From Quercus robur (lineage: Eukaryota > Streptophyta > Magnoliopsida > Fagales > Fagaceae): a stretch of DNA of 64,000 bases. Shown in pieces: positions 62,364-64,000 of this stretch. Numbering within the stretch: position 1 is the stretch's first letter; every line of letters starts with the position of its first letter. The notes beneath the pieces were generated by a model. That model saw only the letters and a program-made list of their open reading frames with translations. It was not told where the DNA came from and did no database searches. The position numbers and the translations under genes were made by a program. Where the stretch lies: assembly GCF_932294415.1 (NCBI RefSeq), contig NC_065541.1, positions 67,114,695 through 67,178,694 on the forward strand. Direction: 5' to 3'.

Positions 62364-63242
62364 TCATTTAGATAATTCGGCTGAAAGGGTGTTAGCCAAT
62401 GAGGTTATGGTTGAAGGAGACACCCCCCTAGTCCCTCCCAAGTACCATTTCTTGATTGTCTCAACCACATTTGCATTCTCCACCTTGATTTTTGAGTCCT
62501 CCTTCCCTTCAGTCGAAAAAGCAATCTGACACATACACAAAAATGCAATGGCGGATTAGTCTGGTGCTCTTAAGAGATTTGGGCACCCACATCAGGAAAA
62601 AGAAAATTGAAGACAGACAAGGCCATGGGCATCAACATTAACATATACCTAAATGAGCTAATGATACTAATTAATTTTACCTCAGCGGTACCAGAAGTTG
62701 CTGGAAAATGAAATGTGATGACAGAATCTTTCTTTAAATATTTAGACTGGAAGAATTCAACAACTTTCTCCAATGCTGCCTCCTCCTCATCTTCATACTT
62801 GTCATCAGCAGCCAATCGATCCCTCACCGAACTCTCTAGCTGCACTCCGTATTGGGAACCCTTGATCTCCTTAATCACCACAATTCTCAGAAATTTCTCC
62901 ACTGGAGCTGTATATATAGATTGAAGAAGTTGTTCTTAGCAATAACCAAGTGACTAATATGATATGTTCATTCCCACGACTCACTAGTACTAGGAAAATT
63001 AACCTTTTGGGCAAGTAGGACTAGACACAGTCCTAATTTCATTTGTAGCAGCAAACCATAGTTTTGGATAGCAAAAATTATTGTACCTGAAATAAGGGCC
63101 TCAAAGAAGTCATCATCTTCAGCTACGACATTGCCAGGTTTGCCCTTCCACTGCTGCAGATGCCCCACAATTTCAGGTTCCAAGTAAACTCCAATTGCTG
63201 TGAACTTAATTTGGAGAAAGTGTATCTCAATGTCCGTAATTC
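62364..63242 (-). CDS. CHIL: Chalcone isomerase-like protein, type IV (CHIL), partial
   Basis: Three minus-strand exons, 63242-63087, 62907-62681 and 62525-62364 (stop TGA at 62364-62366), encode the last 181 aa. The first exon (about 28 aa by comparison with the roughly 209 aa Arabidopsis protein) is not found before the window edge and must lie beyond 64000. [55 protein letters not shown], and the tail [26 protein letters not shown] match the CHIL family. Type IV proteins lack chalcone isomerase activity and instead bind chalcone synthase and rectify its product, raising flavonoid output. They act on the cytosolic/ER flavonoid metabolon. All junctions keep frame and no damage is seen. Confidence 0.92.
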
Positions 63243-64000
63243 CTGTTACACCAGGAGAGGAAAAGGTGTGATTTTCCAAGAATTCAGGCAGGTTAAGCTA
63301 CTGTTGAGCTAAACAAAGTAGAACATCATCATATTAATAAGTTATATTAATAACAGTGAGTGCTTAACTAACGGTAATTTTGTGGAGTCAAAAATCAGTT
63401 GGGAATAAAAGGAGTAAACAACGAAAGAAACAAGTAAATATTAATGAACAAACTTTAATGGTTTAGAAGTATGAAATCACTATCCTTAGATTATATTTGT
63501 CCCCACACATGAGTTGCTAGAAGTTTACTTCAAATTTGTCCAGAAGATACAACTAGGCATATATCCAACTCTTCAAGTAGATTCACCCCTAAAGGCCTAA
63601 ACCATAACTTTGGTTCACTCCTATATTTTTCGGAAAATGCTAAGAACACAAAAAGTGAGGTCAAATGGTGGGTCCACATTTTCATCAGTCACAACTCATC
63701 ACGTGACGAACTGTGACAAAAGTTGTGAGACTTTATGTGTCCCTAATATTATTCATATTTTTCACACAACTCACACTAACATGATCTAATTAGAATATAT
63801 CAGACTAGTTTACAAAACCTGTAGAGTTGTGCCACTGAACATAAAATTAAAATTAGGTGAAATGATATATCAACGACGACATACACTCTCTCTAAAACAA
63901 AACAAGCATTTGTGGGTAAGTGACATGGTCCAATTCCAATCCTCCGCTCCCACTTCTTATAGTAAATAACTAAACCTAACAGTCTTAAAGTTGACAATTA
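63243..64000. other. CHIL intron 1 (continues past the window)
   Basis: The sequence starts with a proper acceptor (minus strand ...gtaacag) and contains no match to the expected first exon. A short MITE-like segment (about 63640-63735) carries gtcacaactcatcacgtgac and related inverted motifs. Confidence 0.55.

Overview
The window is nuclear DNA from a woody eudicot, most likely a member of the Fagales and probably oak/chestnut-like. That placement is inference. It rests on spliced GT-AG genes with plant-specific products, AT-rich intergenic DNA full of small MITEs, and dispersed repeats of a style I associate with Fagaceae genomes. There are no operons, rRNA genes, CRISPR arrays or convincing tRNA genes.

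Layout. (1) 1-6.6 kb: a tandem duplication carrying two small secreted-peptide genes (84 and 82 aa) that share the C-terminus PSPGVGH, with a trace of a third copy between them. (2) 6.6-15.2 kb: no gene, but MITEs, a 102-bp GA tract and a solo LTR. (3) 15.2-19.7 kb: a complete 9-exon KUP/HAK potassium transporter (KUP2/SHY3 type, 790 aa). (4) 22.1-23.2 kb: a 3-exon gene for a small, probably plastid protein with a Cys/His metal-site pattern, function unknown. (5) 23.5-24.4 kb: an 864-bp hAT-like element with a perfect 8-bp target duplication. (6) 25.5-27.7 kb: a broken GH17 beta-1,3-glucanase gene. (7) 28.7-33.7 kb: a complete 13-exon ETG1/MCM-binding protein gene (601 aa) with E2F sites just upstream. 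(8) 36.2-37.5 kb, minus strand: an alpha-expansin of EXPA8 type (250 aa). (9) 44.5-48.3 kb, minus strand: a group I bZIP factor of bZIP18 type (350 aa). (10) 52.4-53.0 kb: an intronless RING-H2 ATL-type E3 ligase (204 aa). (11) 53.6-58.4 kb: nested transposon debris. (12) 62.4-63.2 kb, minus strand: three exons of a type IV chalcone isomerase-like gene whose first exon lies beyond the right edge.

Gene order matches two Arabidopsis neighbourhoods as I remember them: KUP2, ETG1, EXPA8 and bZIP18 (At2g40540, At2g40550, At2g40610, At2g40620), then ATL73/DAF and CHIL (At5g05280, At5g05270). The genes look like independent housekeeping, growth, regulatory and flavonoid genes; conserved linkage rather than a shared pathway explains their proximity.

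The most unusual signal is not a gene. About a dozen very short T- or A-tract insertions, most ending in a TTTCTC-like stub before the A run, are each flanked by 9-17 bp direct repeats. They look like extremely truncated retrotransposition products of one source RNA. The peptide pair, which combines a CEP-like end with a possible tyrosine-sulfation site, is the best candidate for an undescribed protein family.
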